A stretch of 41,903 nucleotides of DNA, taken from NCBI GenBank assembly GCA_910578335.1, contig CAJTPU010000028.1:1-41903 (forward strand), in the 5' to 3' direction. The stretch is from an uncultured Lachnospiraceae bacterium. GTDB taxonomy: Bacteria; Bacillota; Clostridia; Lachnospirales; Lachnospiraceae. The notes beneath the pieces are model-generated. The model was not told the origin of the DNA. It did no database searches and saw nothing but the letters and a program-made list of their open reading frames with translations. Positions 1 through 7,381 of this stretch are shown piece after piece. The translations under genes and the position numbers were made by a program. Position 1 is the first letter of the stretch, and each line of letters opens with the position of its first letter.

Positions 1-68
1 TTATTTATTCAGTTGTAACACATGTATTGTAATCCTACAAAGGTGTGGTGGTACGAAAAAAATAATGG

Positions 69-97
69 TTGCAAATAAAGCGCCGGTATGGTAAAGT
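69..97 (+). promoter_or_regulatory. Candidate sigma-A promoter of rplS
   Basis: TTGCAA at 69-74, a 17-base spacer and TAAAGT at 92-97. A TG one base before the -10 hexamer makes it an extended -10. It lies about 75 bases upstream of the rplS start codon, and no other gene lies between. Confidence 0.55.
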
Positions 98-104
98 ATG
101 AATG

Positions 105-134
105 TTGTGATAACGAGATGGTCCTCTGTTACAA
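105..134 (+). ncRNA. Possible rplS leader hairpin
   Basis: Between the predicted transcription start and rplS, the RNA can fold into a bulged hairpin: TTG/CAA, TAAC/GTTA and GAG/CTC around a six-base loop. A Bacillus L19 leader motif is an established autoregulatory element. The position fits, but I cannot show that this is the same motif. It is short and interrupted by bulges, so confidence is low. Confidence 0.25.
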
Positions 135-172
135 AAGGTATTAAGAACATCCATTAGAAAAGGAGCAAAGAA

Positions 173-520
173 ATGAACGACATTATCAGAAGTATTGAAG
201 CAGAACAGTTAAAAGAAAATGTAGACCAGTTCAACGTTGGTGACACTGTGAAGGTTTACGGCAAAATCAAAGAAGGCAACCGCGAGAGAATCCAGGTGTT
301 TGAGGGAATCGTGGTAAAGCGTCAAGGCGGAAGCAGCCGTGAAACTTTTACCGTAAGAAAGACTTCCAACGGGATTGGTGTGGAGAAGACATGGCCGTTG
401 CATTCTCCCAATGTAGAGAAGATAGAGGTAGTGAGAAGAGGTAAGGTAAGACGTGCTAAACTGAACTACTTGAAGGGTCGTGTTGGTAAGAGAGCAAAGG
501 TAAAAGAAATTATCAGATAA
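173..520 (+). CDS. rplS: Large ribosomal subunit protein bL19
   Basis: This 115-residue basic protein has the usual length and the conserved L19 core: GDTVKV followed by RIQVFEGIVV, then the FTVRK and GVEKTWPLHSP segments near the middle, and a basic C-terminus ending in AKVKEIIR. L19 sits at the interface of the 30S and 50S subunits. An AAAGGAGC ribosome binding site lies about 7 bases before the ATG. The gene has its own promoter at 69-97 and a perfect terminator just after the stop, so it is mainly expressed as a single gene. Its place before a signal peptidase and rbgA matches the conserved Firmicutes order. Confidence 0.97.
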   Translation: MNDIIRSIEAEQLKENVDQFNVGDTVKVYGKIKEGNRERIQVFEGIVVKRQGGSSRETFTVRKTSNGIGVEKTWPLHSPNVEKIEVVRRGKVRRAKLNYLKGRVGKRAKVKEIIR

Positions 521-534
521 TGTATGCATGTGAG

Positions 535-577
535 AATCACACCTTTTTTGGAATTTCCGGAAAAGGTGTGATTTTTT
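535..577 (+). terminator. Rho-independent terminator of rplS
   Basis: A perfect 13-bp stem (535-547 with 561-573; AATCACACCTTTT pairs with AAAAGGTGTGATT) encloses a 13-base loop and runs into a T tract. It starts 15 bases after the rplS stop codon. Confidence 0.93.
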
Positions 578-651
578 ACTGGCGTATGCTCTTCACAGGT
601 AGTATAATAAAATAGATTGAGCCGTTGTTTTTCAGAACAAAAGGAAAGTAA

Positions 652-1236
652 ATGGGGAAGCGACAAAAAGGACTAAGTTTTTATAAAAAAAAGAAAAGGA
701 TAAGCGCAGCACTGGTAAAAGAAATTCTGGTTTGGTGTTTTGGGATTTTTGCGGCAGTCCTGATTGCCTTTGCAGCAGTCTACGCGGTCGGTATGTCGAC
801 CAGTATGATAGGCGTCTCCATGGAGCCGGAGCTGTACAATGGACAGAGGGTGCTGATTAACCGGTATGCTTATCTGATGTCGTCTCCCAAGGTGGGAGAC
901 GTTATCGTGTTTCTGCCAAACGGCAACCGCAATTCCCATTACTATATCAAGCGGGTGGTAGCGGTGCCGGGCGACACCGTACAGATTATAGGCGGCAGGC
1001 TGTATGTCAATGGTGAGCAGATTGTGGATGAGCGGTACGATAAAATGGCAGAAGCCGGGATTGCGGAGAATCCGCTTCTGCTCGGCGCGGATGAATATTT
1101 TGTGCTGGGGGACAACCGCAACAGCTCCGAAGACAGCCGTTCGGCAAACATCGGACCCGTGCGGAGCAGCGACATCTTAGGGCGCGTGTGGTTTCACATG
1201 GGCTGTGATGAGGAAGGAATCGGTTTTGTAGAATAA
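652..1236 (+). CDS. lepB: Type I signal peptidase (first copy)
   Basis: This 194-residue membrane-anchored serine protease removes signal peptides from exported proteins on the outer face of the membrane. A basic N-terminus is followed by one transmembrane segment (about residues 25-47). The catalytic serine lies in GVSMEP (Ser56) and the general-base lysine in YIKRVV (Lys100). The box GDNRNSSEDSR lies near residue 152. The ribosome binding site AAGGAAAG precedes the ATG. Its stop codon overlaps the rbgA start by one base, so the two are probably translationally coupled. A second, distinct signal peptidase gene follows rbgA. Confidence 0.95.
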   Translation: MGKRQKGLSFYKKKKRISAALVKEILVWCFGIFAAVLIAFAAVYAVGMSTSMIGVSMEPELYNGQRVLINRYAYLMSSPKVGDVIVFLPNGNRNSHYYIKRVVAVPGDTVQIIGGRLYVNGEQIVDERYDKMAEAGIAENPLLLGADEYFVLGDNRNSSEDSRSANIGPVRSSDILGRVWFHMGCDEEGIGFVE

Positions 1237-2111
1237 TGGAAAATACAAATCTCAACTGGTATCCCGGTCATATGACAAAAGCAAAGCGTATGATGCAGGA
1301 GGAGATAAAGCTCGTAGATTTGGTGATAGAGCTGGTGGATGCGAGAATTCCGCTCTCCAGCAGGAATCCGGACATAGATGAACTTGGCAAAAATAAATCG
1401 AGAATTATCCTGTTAAATAAAGCGGATTTAGCGGATGAAGAAGGCAACCGAAGCTGGACGGCATATTTTAAAAAGCAGGGTATTTATGTGATGGAGATGA
1501 ACGCCAGAACCGGCGCCGGCATAAAAGCAATGCATGGGCTGGTGCAGAGCGCATGCAGGGAAAAGATTGCGCGTGACAAAAAACGAGGGATTCAGAACAG
1601 ACCGGTACGTGCCATGGTGGTGGGGATTCCCAACGTGGGAAAGTCTACCTTTATCAATTCCTTTGCAGGCAGGGCATGTACCAAAACCGGCAATAAACCG
1701 GGTGTGACAAAGGGGAAACAGTGGATTCGGCTGAATAAATCCTTGGAGCTGTTAGATACGCCGGGTATTTTGTGGCCGAAATTTTCGGAGCAGGAAGTGG
1801 GGATGCGGCTGGCGTATATCGGTTCCATGAATGATGAAATTCTCGTGATAGAGGAGCTTGCGCTGGATTTTATTCGTCATATTGCAGGAAGGTACTCTCA
1901 TGTATTTGAGGAGAGGTACAAAATCCAATATCCACAGGCGCTCTCGGAGGAAAAAGCAGCGGTTTGTGTGTTAGAGGAAATTGCAGAAAGCAGGAAATGC
2001 TATACAAAGGGCGGCGAGCCGGATTATGCGAAGGCGGCTTCTCTGCTGATAGAAGATTTCAGAAGCGGAAGACTGGGCAGGATTACACTGGAATTTCCGC
2101 CTAAGGTTTAA
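1236..2111 (+). CDS. rbgA: Ribosome biogenesis GTPase RbgA (YlqF)
   Basis: This 291-residue protein is a circularly permuted GTPase: the G4 motif NKAD (61-64) comes before the G1 P-loop GIPNVGKST (130-138) and G3 DTPG (174-177). RbgA acts late in assembly of the 50S subunit in Bacillus. The N-terminal NWYPGHMTKAKR segment is a family signature. The C-terminal helical domain (about residues 200-290) has the usual length. The start ATG overlaps the lepB stop codon by one base. Its position between rplS and rnhB is the conserved Firmicutes order, which supports the assignment. Confidence 0.96.
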   Translation: MENTNLNWYPGHMTKAKRMMQEEIKLVDLVIELVDARIPLSSRNPDIDELGKNKSRIILLNKADLADEEGNRSWTAYFKKQGIYVMEMNARTGAGIKAMHGLVQSACREKIARDKKRGIQNRPVRAMVVGIPNVGKSTFINSFAGRACTKTGNKPGVTKGKQWIRLNKSLELLDTPGILWPKFSEQEVGMRLAYIGSMNDEILVIEELALDFIRHIAGRYSHVFEERYKIQYPQALSEEKAAVCVLEEIAESRKCYTKGGEPDYAKAASLLIEDFRSGRLGRITLEFPPKV

Positions 2112-2176
2112 GTGGGGAAAAGACTGCGGCATACGTATGCGGCGGGGAAGGTCAGGCAGGAAAGGCAGGAGTATAC

Positions 2177-2746
2177 ATGAAAAAGAAAAAGTTTGTGAAG
2201 GAGATTTTAAGTACGAGCATTTATCTTTTGTTTGTGCTGGTGGCGGTATATCTGGTGATTGTTTTTGTCGGGCAGAGGACAGTGGTAAAGGGCTCGTCCA
2301 TGGAGCCTACGCTTTATGGGACGGATGTCAATGACCCGGAAAAGAAAGGGGACAACCTGATAGTCGATAAGCTGACATACCGCTTCAGCGACCCGAAAAG
2401 ATTTGATATTATTGTGTTTCCCTACAAGTATACCGGAGAGTTTTTTATCAAGAGGATTATCGGTCTGCCCGGAGAAACCATACAGATAGATGAAAACGGC
2501 TATATCTACATAAACGGCGAGGTGTTAAAAGAGGGCTACGGCAAAGAAGTGATTGCCGACCCGGGGCGGGCGTTAGAGCCGGTGCAGCTTGGCGAGGACG
2601 AGTATTTTGTGATGGGAGACAACCGCAACAACAGCAAGGACAGCCGTGACCCCAGCGTGGGAAATATCCACAGAAGCGAAATTGTGGGAAGGGCATGGAT
2701 ACGGATATGGCCTTTCAGCCGGTTTGGCATACTGCAGCATCAGTAA
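2177..2746 (+). CDS. lepB: Type I signal peptidase (second copy)
   Basis: This 189-residue signal peptidase is clearly different from the copy at 652-1236. An MKKKKF basic start is followed by one membrane span (about residues 13-32). The catalytic Ser41 lies in GSSMEPTL, Lys92 in FFIKRI, and a GDNRNNSKDSR box follows near residue 147. An AGGAG site lies 5 bases before the ATG. The two copies bracket rbgA, so they may have arisen by local duplication or may process different substrate sets. The sequence alone cannot show which copy is the main enzyme. Confidence 0.94.
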   Translation: MKKKKFVKEILSTSIYLLFVLVAVYLVIVFVGQRTVVKGSSMEPTLYGTDVNDPEKKGDNLIVDKLTYRFSDPKRFDIIVFPYKYTGEFFIKRIIGLPGETIQIDENGYIYINGEVLKEGYGKEVIADPGRALEPVQLGEDEYFVMGDNRNNSKDSRDPSVGNIHRSEIVGRAWIRIWPFSRFGILQHQ

Positions 2747-2787
2747 CGGACGGCATGGAAGAAGGTATCAGAGAGTCGGGGAAGCAC

Positions 2788-3573
2788 ATGGAGAGAAAGA
2801 TTACGGAAATAAAGGCACTTTTTCAGGCAGCCGCTGTAGATGAGCTGCCTGAACTTATAGAAGCGTACCGGGCGGATACAAGAAGCGGCGTACAGGCTGT
2901 TATCGCAGGGGCAGAAAAACGGCAGAAGGCAGTGCAGGATGAAAAAAAGCGGCTGGAAGGCATGAAGCGCTATGAGTACCAGTATGCACAGGCGGGTGTT
3001 ATCTGCGGCATTGATGAAGCCGGCAGGGGGCCTCTTGCCGGACCGGTGGTGGCAGGAGCCGTGATACTGCCTAAAGATTGTGAAATATTATACCTAAATG
3101 ATTCCAAACAGCTATCCGAAAAAAAGAGAGAGGAGCTGTATGAGGTTATTATGGAGAAGGCACATGCCGTGGGCGTGGGTTATGCATCACCGGAGCGGAT
3201 TGATGAAATCAATATTCTGCAGGCGACATACGAAGCCATGCGGGAGGCAGTAGGCGCGCTTTCGCTCAAACCGGACATTCTTTTAAACGATGCGGTGACA
3301 ATTCCCGGTCTTGCCATCAGGCAGGTACCCATTATCAAGGGAGATGCAAAGAGTGTGTCCATCGCGGCGGCGAGTATCATTGCAAAAGTAACCAGAGACA
3401 GGCTGATGCGGCAGTATGACAGCCTGTTTCCGGAGTACGGTTTTGCGCAGAATAAAGGGTATGGGGCGGCTTCCCATATTGCAGCATTGCAGAAATACGG
3501 CGCCACACCCATTCACCGGAGGAGTTTTATCGGCAATTTTGTAGCATTGGAATCAGAGGAGGGAAGTGAATGA
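2788..3573 (+). CDS. rnhB: Ribonuclease HII
   Basis: RNase HII cuts RNA in RNA/DNA hybrids and at single ribonucleotides in DNA. The catalytic domain begins with GIDEAGRGPLAGP (Asp76 and Glu77 with the start used here), continues with NDSKQLSEKKRE and LNDAV, and has SIAAASIIAKVTRD with the last acidic residue. The frame is open further upstream into the preceding lepB (from 2695). I chose ATG 2788 because GGGGAAG precedes it at good spacing and the resulting N-terminus (MERKITEIKALF) resembles the start and roughly 70-residue N-terminal extension of Bacillus RnhB. ATG 2755 is the alternative. The stop overlaps the next gene by four bases. Confidence 0.93.
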   Translation: MERKITEIKALFQAAAVDELPELIEAYRADTRSGVQAVIAGAEKRQKAVQDEKKRLEGMKRYEYQYAQAGVICGIDEAGRGPLAGPVVAGAVILPKDCEILYLNDSKQLSEKKREELYEVIMEKAHAVGVGYASPERIDEINILQATYEAMREAVGALSLKPDILLNDAVTIPGLAIRQVPIIKGDAKSVSIAAASIIAKVTRDRLMRQYDSLFPEYGFAQNKGYGAASHIAALQKYGATPIHRRSFIGNFVALESEEGSE

Positions 3574-5297
3574 AGCTTTCCGATATATTTTCGGCAGCAT
3601 TGAAACCGGCAGACAATAAAAAAGAAAAGGTACAGACGGAAAAAAGCGCAAACGGCAGCGAGCGCGTCAGCAGGCAGATAAAGTCTTTGACGCCGGGCAG
3701 GCTTCTGCAGGGCGAAGTAATCGGCAGAAACGGCAAAGAGGTACAGATTAAGCTGTCGGATGATATGGTGATTACGGCAAGGCTTGACAGGGACGTCAAT
3801 GTGGAGGATGGGAAAATCCTGACCTTTGAGGTGAAAAATAATGGCAGCAGTCTTTCTTTGAGCCCGCTGTTTGCCAACACGGCAAATACGGATAATGTCT
3901 TTAAGGCGCTGCAGATGGCGGGGCTTCCCGTTAACAGTGAGACGGTGTCTATGACGGAGAGTATGATGCAGCAGGGCATGAGCGTGGACAGCACAGCCCT
4001 GCAGGGGATGTTCAGGGAGGTATCGGCACATCCGAATGCGGCGGCAGCGGATATTGTGCAGCTTCGCAGTATGGGAATCCCCATAACGGAAGAAAATCTG
4101 AATCAACTGCAAAGCTATAGGGAGCTGACGCATGAGCTAATAAGAGGCATGACGGATGTACTGCAGGAGCTTCCGGCGGCATTTCAGGAATTGTATGCGG
4201 CATCGCCGGATAAGGCGGTGCAGATGTATCAGGCAATATTAAAAAGCCTGCTGCCGGAGGCTTTAGAGAGCGGCGCAACGCCGGAACAGGTACAGGGGGA
4301 AATGGTGCCGCAGGAAGGCGTTGCGGGCGTTTTTACAGAGGGAACCGCAGCGCTTTTGAATCAAAAGAATGCAGAGAGCATTTTGGAGATGGCAAATCCG
4401 GCGGAGGAAATACCGCCAAGTGCGGAAGGAGCGCTTCTTTTGCAGGCGGGTGAGGAAACGACTTTACAGGAACGATTAAGCCCGCAGGAGTTAAAGAGCT
4501 TTGTAAGGCTGCTGGCAGCGCTCCCGCAGGAGGAAAATCCTGCGTTTGCGGCGCTTTTGCAGGAAGCGGGGCAGGGGAAAGCGGACGTCGTAAAACTGCT
4601 GCATACACTGTCCGATATGCATCCGGCGGCGGGCAGCGAAGCGCATACGGCGCTTTCGGAGATATTCAAAAGCGATGCATACCACAAGCTGCTTTTGGGA
4701 GAGGCACTAAAGCAATGGACCATGAAGCCGAAGCAGGTGACCGGAAGCAGGGAAGTGGAAGAGGTGTATCAAAAGCTGGAAAAGGGTCTTTTCGGCATCA
4801 GGGAGGCGCTTTCGGAGCATGGTGCGGCGCAGAGCGGCGCCATGAGAAGCGCAGTCAGTCTGAGTCAGAACGTGGATTTTATGAACCAGCTCAATCAGAT
4901 GTATACGTATGTGCAGCTTCCGCTCAAGATGCATAACGGACATGCAAACGGCGAGCTGTATGTGTATACCAATAAACGTTCTTTGGCAAAGAGCGACGGG
5001 TCCGTGAGCGCGCTGCTGCATCTGGATATGGAAAACTTAGGTCCATTGGACGTTTACGTTGCCATGCAGCAGGGAAGGGTCAATACGCGTTTTACGGTAA
5101 GGGACGATGACATGCTGGATTTTCTGGAGGCGCATATGCATATTTTAAACGAGCGGCTGGAAAAGAAAGGATATGCCATGCATGTGGAGATGTCGGTGCG
5201 GGAGGAAAAGGAAGAAGAGACTCCTTTGGAGCGTATGGTACATGCGGACAAAAAAGCGGCGGTATCCGCGCAGTATGCATTTGACGTCAGGGCATAG
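3570..5297 (+). CDS. FliK-like (YlqG-type) hook-length-control domain protein
   Basis: This is a 575-residue protein. The N-terminal part (about 40-100) is a small beta-rich stretch (GRLLQGEVIGRNGKEVQIKL). A long Ala/Glu/Gln-rich, low-conservation middle follows. The C-terminal region (about 440-550) resembles the flagellar hook-length-control (FliK C-terminal) fold: a VQLPLKM strand, NGELYVY, a DMENLGPLDVYV stretch and FTVRDDDMLDFLEAHM. In Bacillus, ylqG holds the same position between rnhB and ylqH. No other flagellar genes are visible here, so a hook-length role is not supported; the function is unknown. The start overlaps the rnhB stop (ATGA). Confidence 0.78.
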   Translation: MKLSDIFSAALKPADNKKEKVQTEKSANGSERVSRQIKSLTPGRLLQGEVIGRNGKEVQIKLSDDMVITARLDRDVNVEDGKILTFEVKNNGSSLSLSPLFANTANTDNVFKALQMAGLPVNSETVSMTESMMQQGMSVDSTALQGMFREVSAHPNAAAADIVQLRSMGIPITEENLNQLQSYRELTHELIRGMTDVLQELPAAFQELYAASPDKAVQMYQAILKSLLPEALESGATPEQVQGEMVPQEGVAGVFTEGTAALLNQKNAESILEMANPAEEIPPSAEGALLLQAGEETTLQERLSPQELKSFVRLLAALPQEENPAFAALLQEAGQGKADVVKLLHTLSDMHPAAGSEAHTALSEIFKSDAYHKLLLGEALKQWTMKPKQVTGSREVEEVYQKLEKGLFGIREALSEHGAAQSGAMRSAVSLSQNVDFMNQLNQMYTYVQLPLKMHNGHANGELYVYTNKRSLAKSDGSVSALLHLDMENLGPLDVYVAMQQGRVNTRFTVRDDDMLDFLEAHMHILNERLEKKGYAMHVEMSVREEKEEETPLERMVHADKKAAVSAQYAFDVRA

Positions 5298-5307
5298 AAG
5301 GAGCGGT

Positions 5308-5589
5308 ATGGAAGAGAAAAAAAAGGTAAAACAGGCGATTGCGCTGGAATACAATCCGGACGAGGAGGCGCCTAAAGTCATAGCCACAGGGCGGGGGGCG
5401 TTGGCAGAGCGGATTATTGAGAAAGCAAAGGAGTCGGATGTTCCCGTACATCGGGACGATAAGCTGGCAGATACGCTTTCCCGACTGGAAATCGGCGATA
5501 TGATTCCGCCGGAGCTTTATGAGGTAGTGGCGGAAATACTGGTATTTGTAGATTCCATGGACAAAATAAAGGGTAAAATAAAGAAATAA
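5308..5589 (+). CDS. FlhB C-terminal-domain protein (YlqH-type)
   Basis: This 93-residue protein matches the cytoplasmic C-terminal domain of the flagellar/type III export switch protein FlhB (EscU/YscU/HrcU family): QAIALEYNPDEEAPKVIATGRG, then AERIIEKAKESDVPVHRDDKLADTLSRLEIGDMIPPELYEVVAEIL, given here in consecutive blocks. It lacks the membrane domain and the NPTH self-cleavage site; it begins about where the cleaved fragment of a true FlhB would begin. The start at 5308 is set by AGAAGGAGCGG upstream; the open frame before it overlaps the previous gene. Pairing with a FliK-like gene mirrors the FliK-FlhB partnership, but outside any flagellar cluster. Confidence 0.85.
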   Translation: MEEKKKVKQAIALEYNPDEEAPKVIATGRGALAERIIEKAKESDVPVHRDDKLADTLSRLEIGDMIPPELYEVVAEILVFVDSMDKIKGKIKK

Positions 5590-5605
5590 GAAAAGAGATG
5601 GGACA

Positions 5606-6268
5606 ATGAAAAAGAAGAAGGTAACGAAATGGATAAGTGCGGCGGCAGCAGGGCTTTTGTGTATCGCCCTGTTTGGAGGCTGCGGCAAGGAGACGGAAGA
5701 TGCGGGAAGAGGAGATACGGGAGAGGAATCTCAGGGACGGGAGAGTACGGAGCCGGAGGAGGAGCTGCTTACCGGAAAACACCATGTGGATATTTATATC
5801 AAGGATATGGGTGTGATTTCCGTGGAGCTTGATGCGGACAGCGCCCCCATAACCGTGACAAATTTTATCAAGCTGGCAGAAGAAGGCTTCTATGACGGAT
5901 TAACCTTCCATCGGATTAGAGAAGGGTTTATGATGCAGGGCGGCGACCCTAAGGGCGACGGTACGGGCGGCTCTGCAAACAGCATTAAGGGCGAATTTGC
6001 AAGCAACGGGGTGGAAAATCCCCTTTCTCATACAAGGGGTGCTATCTCCATGGCGCGTTCTTCCATGCCAAACAGCGCGCGCTCTCAGTTTTTTATTGTG
6101 CACGAGGACAGCACATTTCTGGACGGAGAATATGCGGCGTTTGGGTATGTGACGGAAGGCATGGACATTGTGGACGACATCTGCGAGAATACGACGGGGC
6201 AGGATGAAAGCGATGTCGTGCCGGTGGAAAACCGCCCTGTAATTGAAAAGATAGAAGTGATTGATTAA
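5606..6268 (+). CDS. Cyclophilin-type peptidyl-prolyl isomerase, lipoprotein
   Basis: This 220-residue protein has an N-terminal lipoprotein signal: a KKKK start, a hydrophobic stretch and the lipobox LFGGC with Cys26. An acidic, Gly/Glu-rich linker (about 30-55) follows. The cyclophilin domain (about 57-217) contains NFIKLAEEGFYDGLTFHR, FMMQGGDPKGDGTGG, GAISMARS and SQFFIV, the usual active-site segments. It should catalyse proline isomerisation of exported proteins outside the membrane. It is transcribed with the FlhB-like gene (17-base gap) and the NYN gene (13-base gap after the stop). Confidence 0.93.
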   Translation: MKKKKVTKWISAAAAGLLCIALFGGCGKETEDAGRGDTGEESQGRESTEPEEELLTGKHHVDIYIKDMGVISVELDADSAPITVTNFIKLAEEGFYDGLTFHRIREGFMMQGGDPKGDGTGGSANSIKGEFASNGVENPLSHTRGAISMARSSMPNSARSQFFIVHEDSTFLDGEYAAFGYVTEGMDIVDDICENTTGQDESDVVPVENRPVIEKIEVID

Positions 6269-6281
6269 AGAAAGGAGCAGG

Positions 6282-7271
6282 ATGGAAAACGACAGAAGAT
6301 TTGCTTTATTGATAGATGCGGACAATATCTCGCCGAAATACATCGATATTATCCTGACGGAAACGGTGAATTACGGAATTGCCAGTGTCAGAAGGATTTA
6401 CGGGGACTGGACCAACAATTCCAAGCAGTCGTGGAAGGATTGTCTTTTGCGCAATTCCCTGACGCCGGTGCAGCAGTACAGCTATACAACGGGAAAGAAT
6501 TCCTCCGACTCGGCGATGATTATCGATGCCATGGATATTTTGTACGGCAACCATGTGGACGGTTTCATCATAGCGACCTCTGACAGTGATTTTACCACAC
6601 TGGCAAGAAGGCTCAGGGAAGACGGTAAAATGGTGATTGGCATGGGGGAAAGCAAGACACCCATGGCGTTTATCAAAGCGTGCGAGCAGTTTAAAACGCT
6701 GGACGTACTGTATGAAAGCTACAAGGGAGAGCGTGATTTGGAGGAAAGCGCCGCCGCTGCGGAAACAAAACTGCAGGACAATGTAAAAGTGCGGGAGGAG
6801 CTGCCGGAGGCAAAGCCGATTACAAGCTTAAAGGTTATTCAAAGAGCAGCACGGGAGATTATTGAAGAGCAGTCGGAGGAGGGAGGCTGGATGCAGCTTA
6901 GCAGGCTTTCTACCTCGCTGCAGAAGCGGTATCCTGATTTTGACTGTCGTGTCTACAAGTTTTCCAAATTTAGCAAGATGGTAGAATCCTTTCCGGAGAT
7001 TCAGCTTTTGCGGAAGGGGAACGACTGGATGGTGGGTGCGCAGGATGCGTCCGCAAGCTTAGAGACGATACGGCAGGCAGTACTGGATATACTGGACGGG
7101 CAGCCGGCAGGTCATGAATGGATGGGGCTTGGAGAGCTGGGCAGCACACTGAAGAAAAAATATCCGGAATTTGACTGCAGGACCTATGGGTTTCAGCAGC
7201 TCAGCAAGATGCTGAAGTCCTTTTTAGGGATTGAATTGTCGGGCAAAAGCGAAGTACGCAGAAAAAAATAA
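6282..7271 (+). CDS. NYN-domain ribonuclease-like protein with two OST-HTH/LOTUS domains
   Basis: A 329-residue protein. The N-terminal NYN (PIN-like) domain shows LIDADNIS (Asp12, Asp14), KNSSDSAMIIDAMD and ATSDSDFTTLARRLRE, the acidic metal-binding positions of this nuclease fold. Two tandem OST-HTH/LOTUS modules follow, around 205-245 and 275-318, each with a KxYPxFDCRxYxFxxxSKM pattern; LOTUS modules bind RNA or partner proteins. The combination suggests an RNA-processing or RNA-surveillance protein, but the substrate is unknown. ATG 6282 is chosen because AAAGGAG sits 4 bases upstream; the open frame begins earlier, inside the previous gene. A terminator follows. Confidence 0.88.
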   Translation: MENDRRFALLIDADNISPKYIDIILTETVNYGIASVRRIYGDWTNNSKQSWKDCLLRNSLTPVQQYSYTTGKNSSDSAMIIDAMDILYGNHVDGFIIATSDSDFTTLARRLREDGKMVIGMGESKTPMAFIKACEQFKTLDVLYESYKGERDLEESAAAAETKLQDNVKVREELPEAKPITSLKVIQRAAREIIEEQSEEGGWMQLSRLSTSLQKRYPDFDCRVYKFSKFSKMVESFPEIQLLRKGNDWMVGAQDASASLETIRQAVLDILDGQPAGHEWMGLGELGSTLKKKYPEFDCRTYGFQQLSKMLKSFLGIELSGKSEVRRKK

Positions 7272-7323
7272 AAACGAAAAATAAAAACGAAAGATAAATA
7301 CGGCATAAAATACCGTAAAAGCG

Positions 7324-7352
7324 AAAAACTCCGGAAAACACCGGAGTTTTTT
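7324..7352. terminator. Bidirectional terminator between NYN gene and prs
   Basis: An 11-bp perfect stem (AAAAACTCCGG at 7324-7334 with CCGGAGTTTTT at 7341-7351) has a six-base loop and T runs on both strands. It lies between convergent genes and can stop transcription from both sides. Confidence 0.88.
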
Positions 7353-7381
7353 ACGCCGTATCAAGGCAATCGGGACAGGGC

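Noticed and set aside
3513..4133. Minus-strand frame of 206 codons opposite the rnhB end and FliK-like gene
   Set aside because: Antisense shadow; no motif, and the sense genes are well supported.
5344..5365. NPDE in the FlhB-like protein as a degenerate NPTH self-cleavage site
   Set aside because: By alignment it falls after the NPTH position, in the segment matching the YDP part of FlhB; the protein starts about where cleavage would occur.
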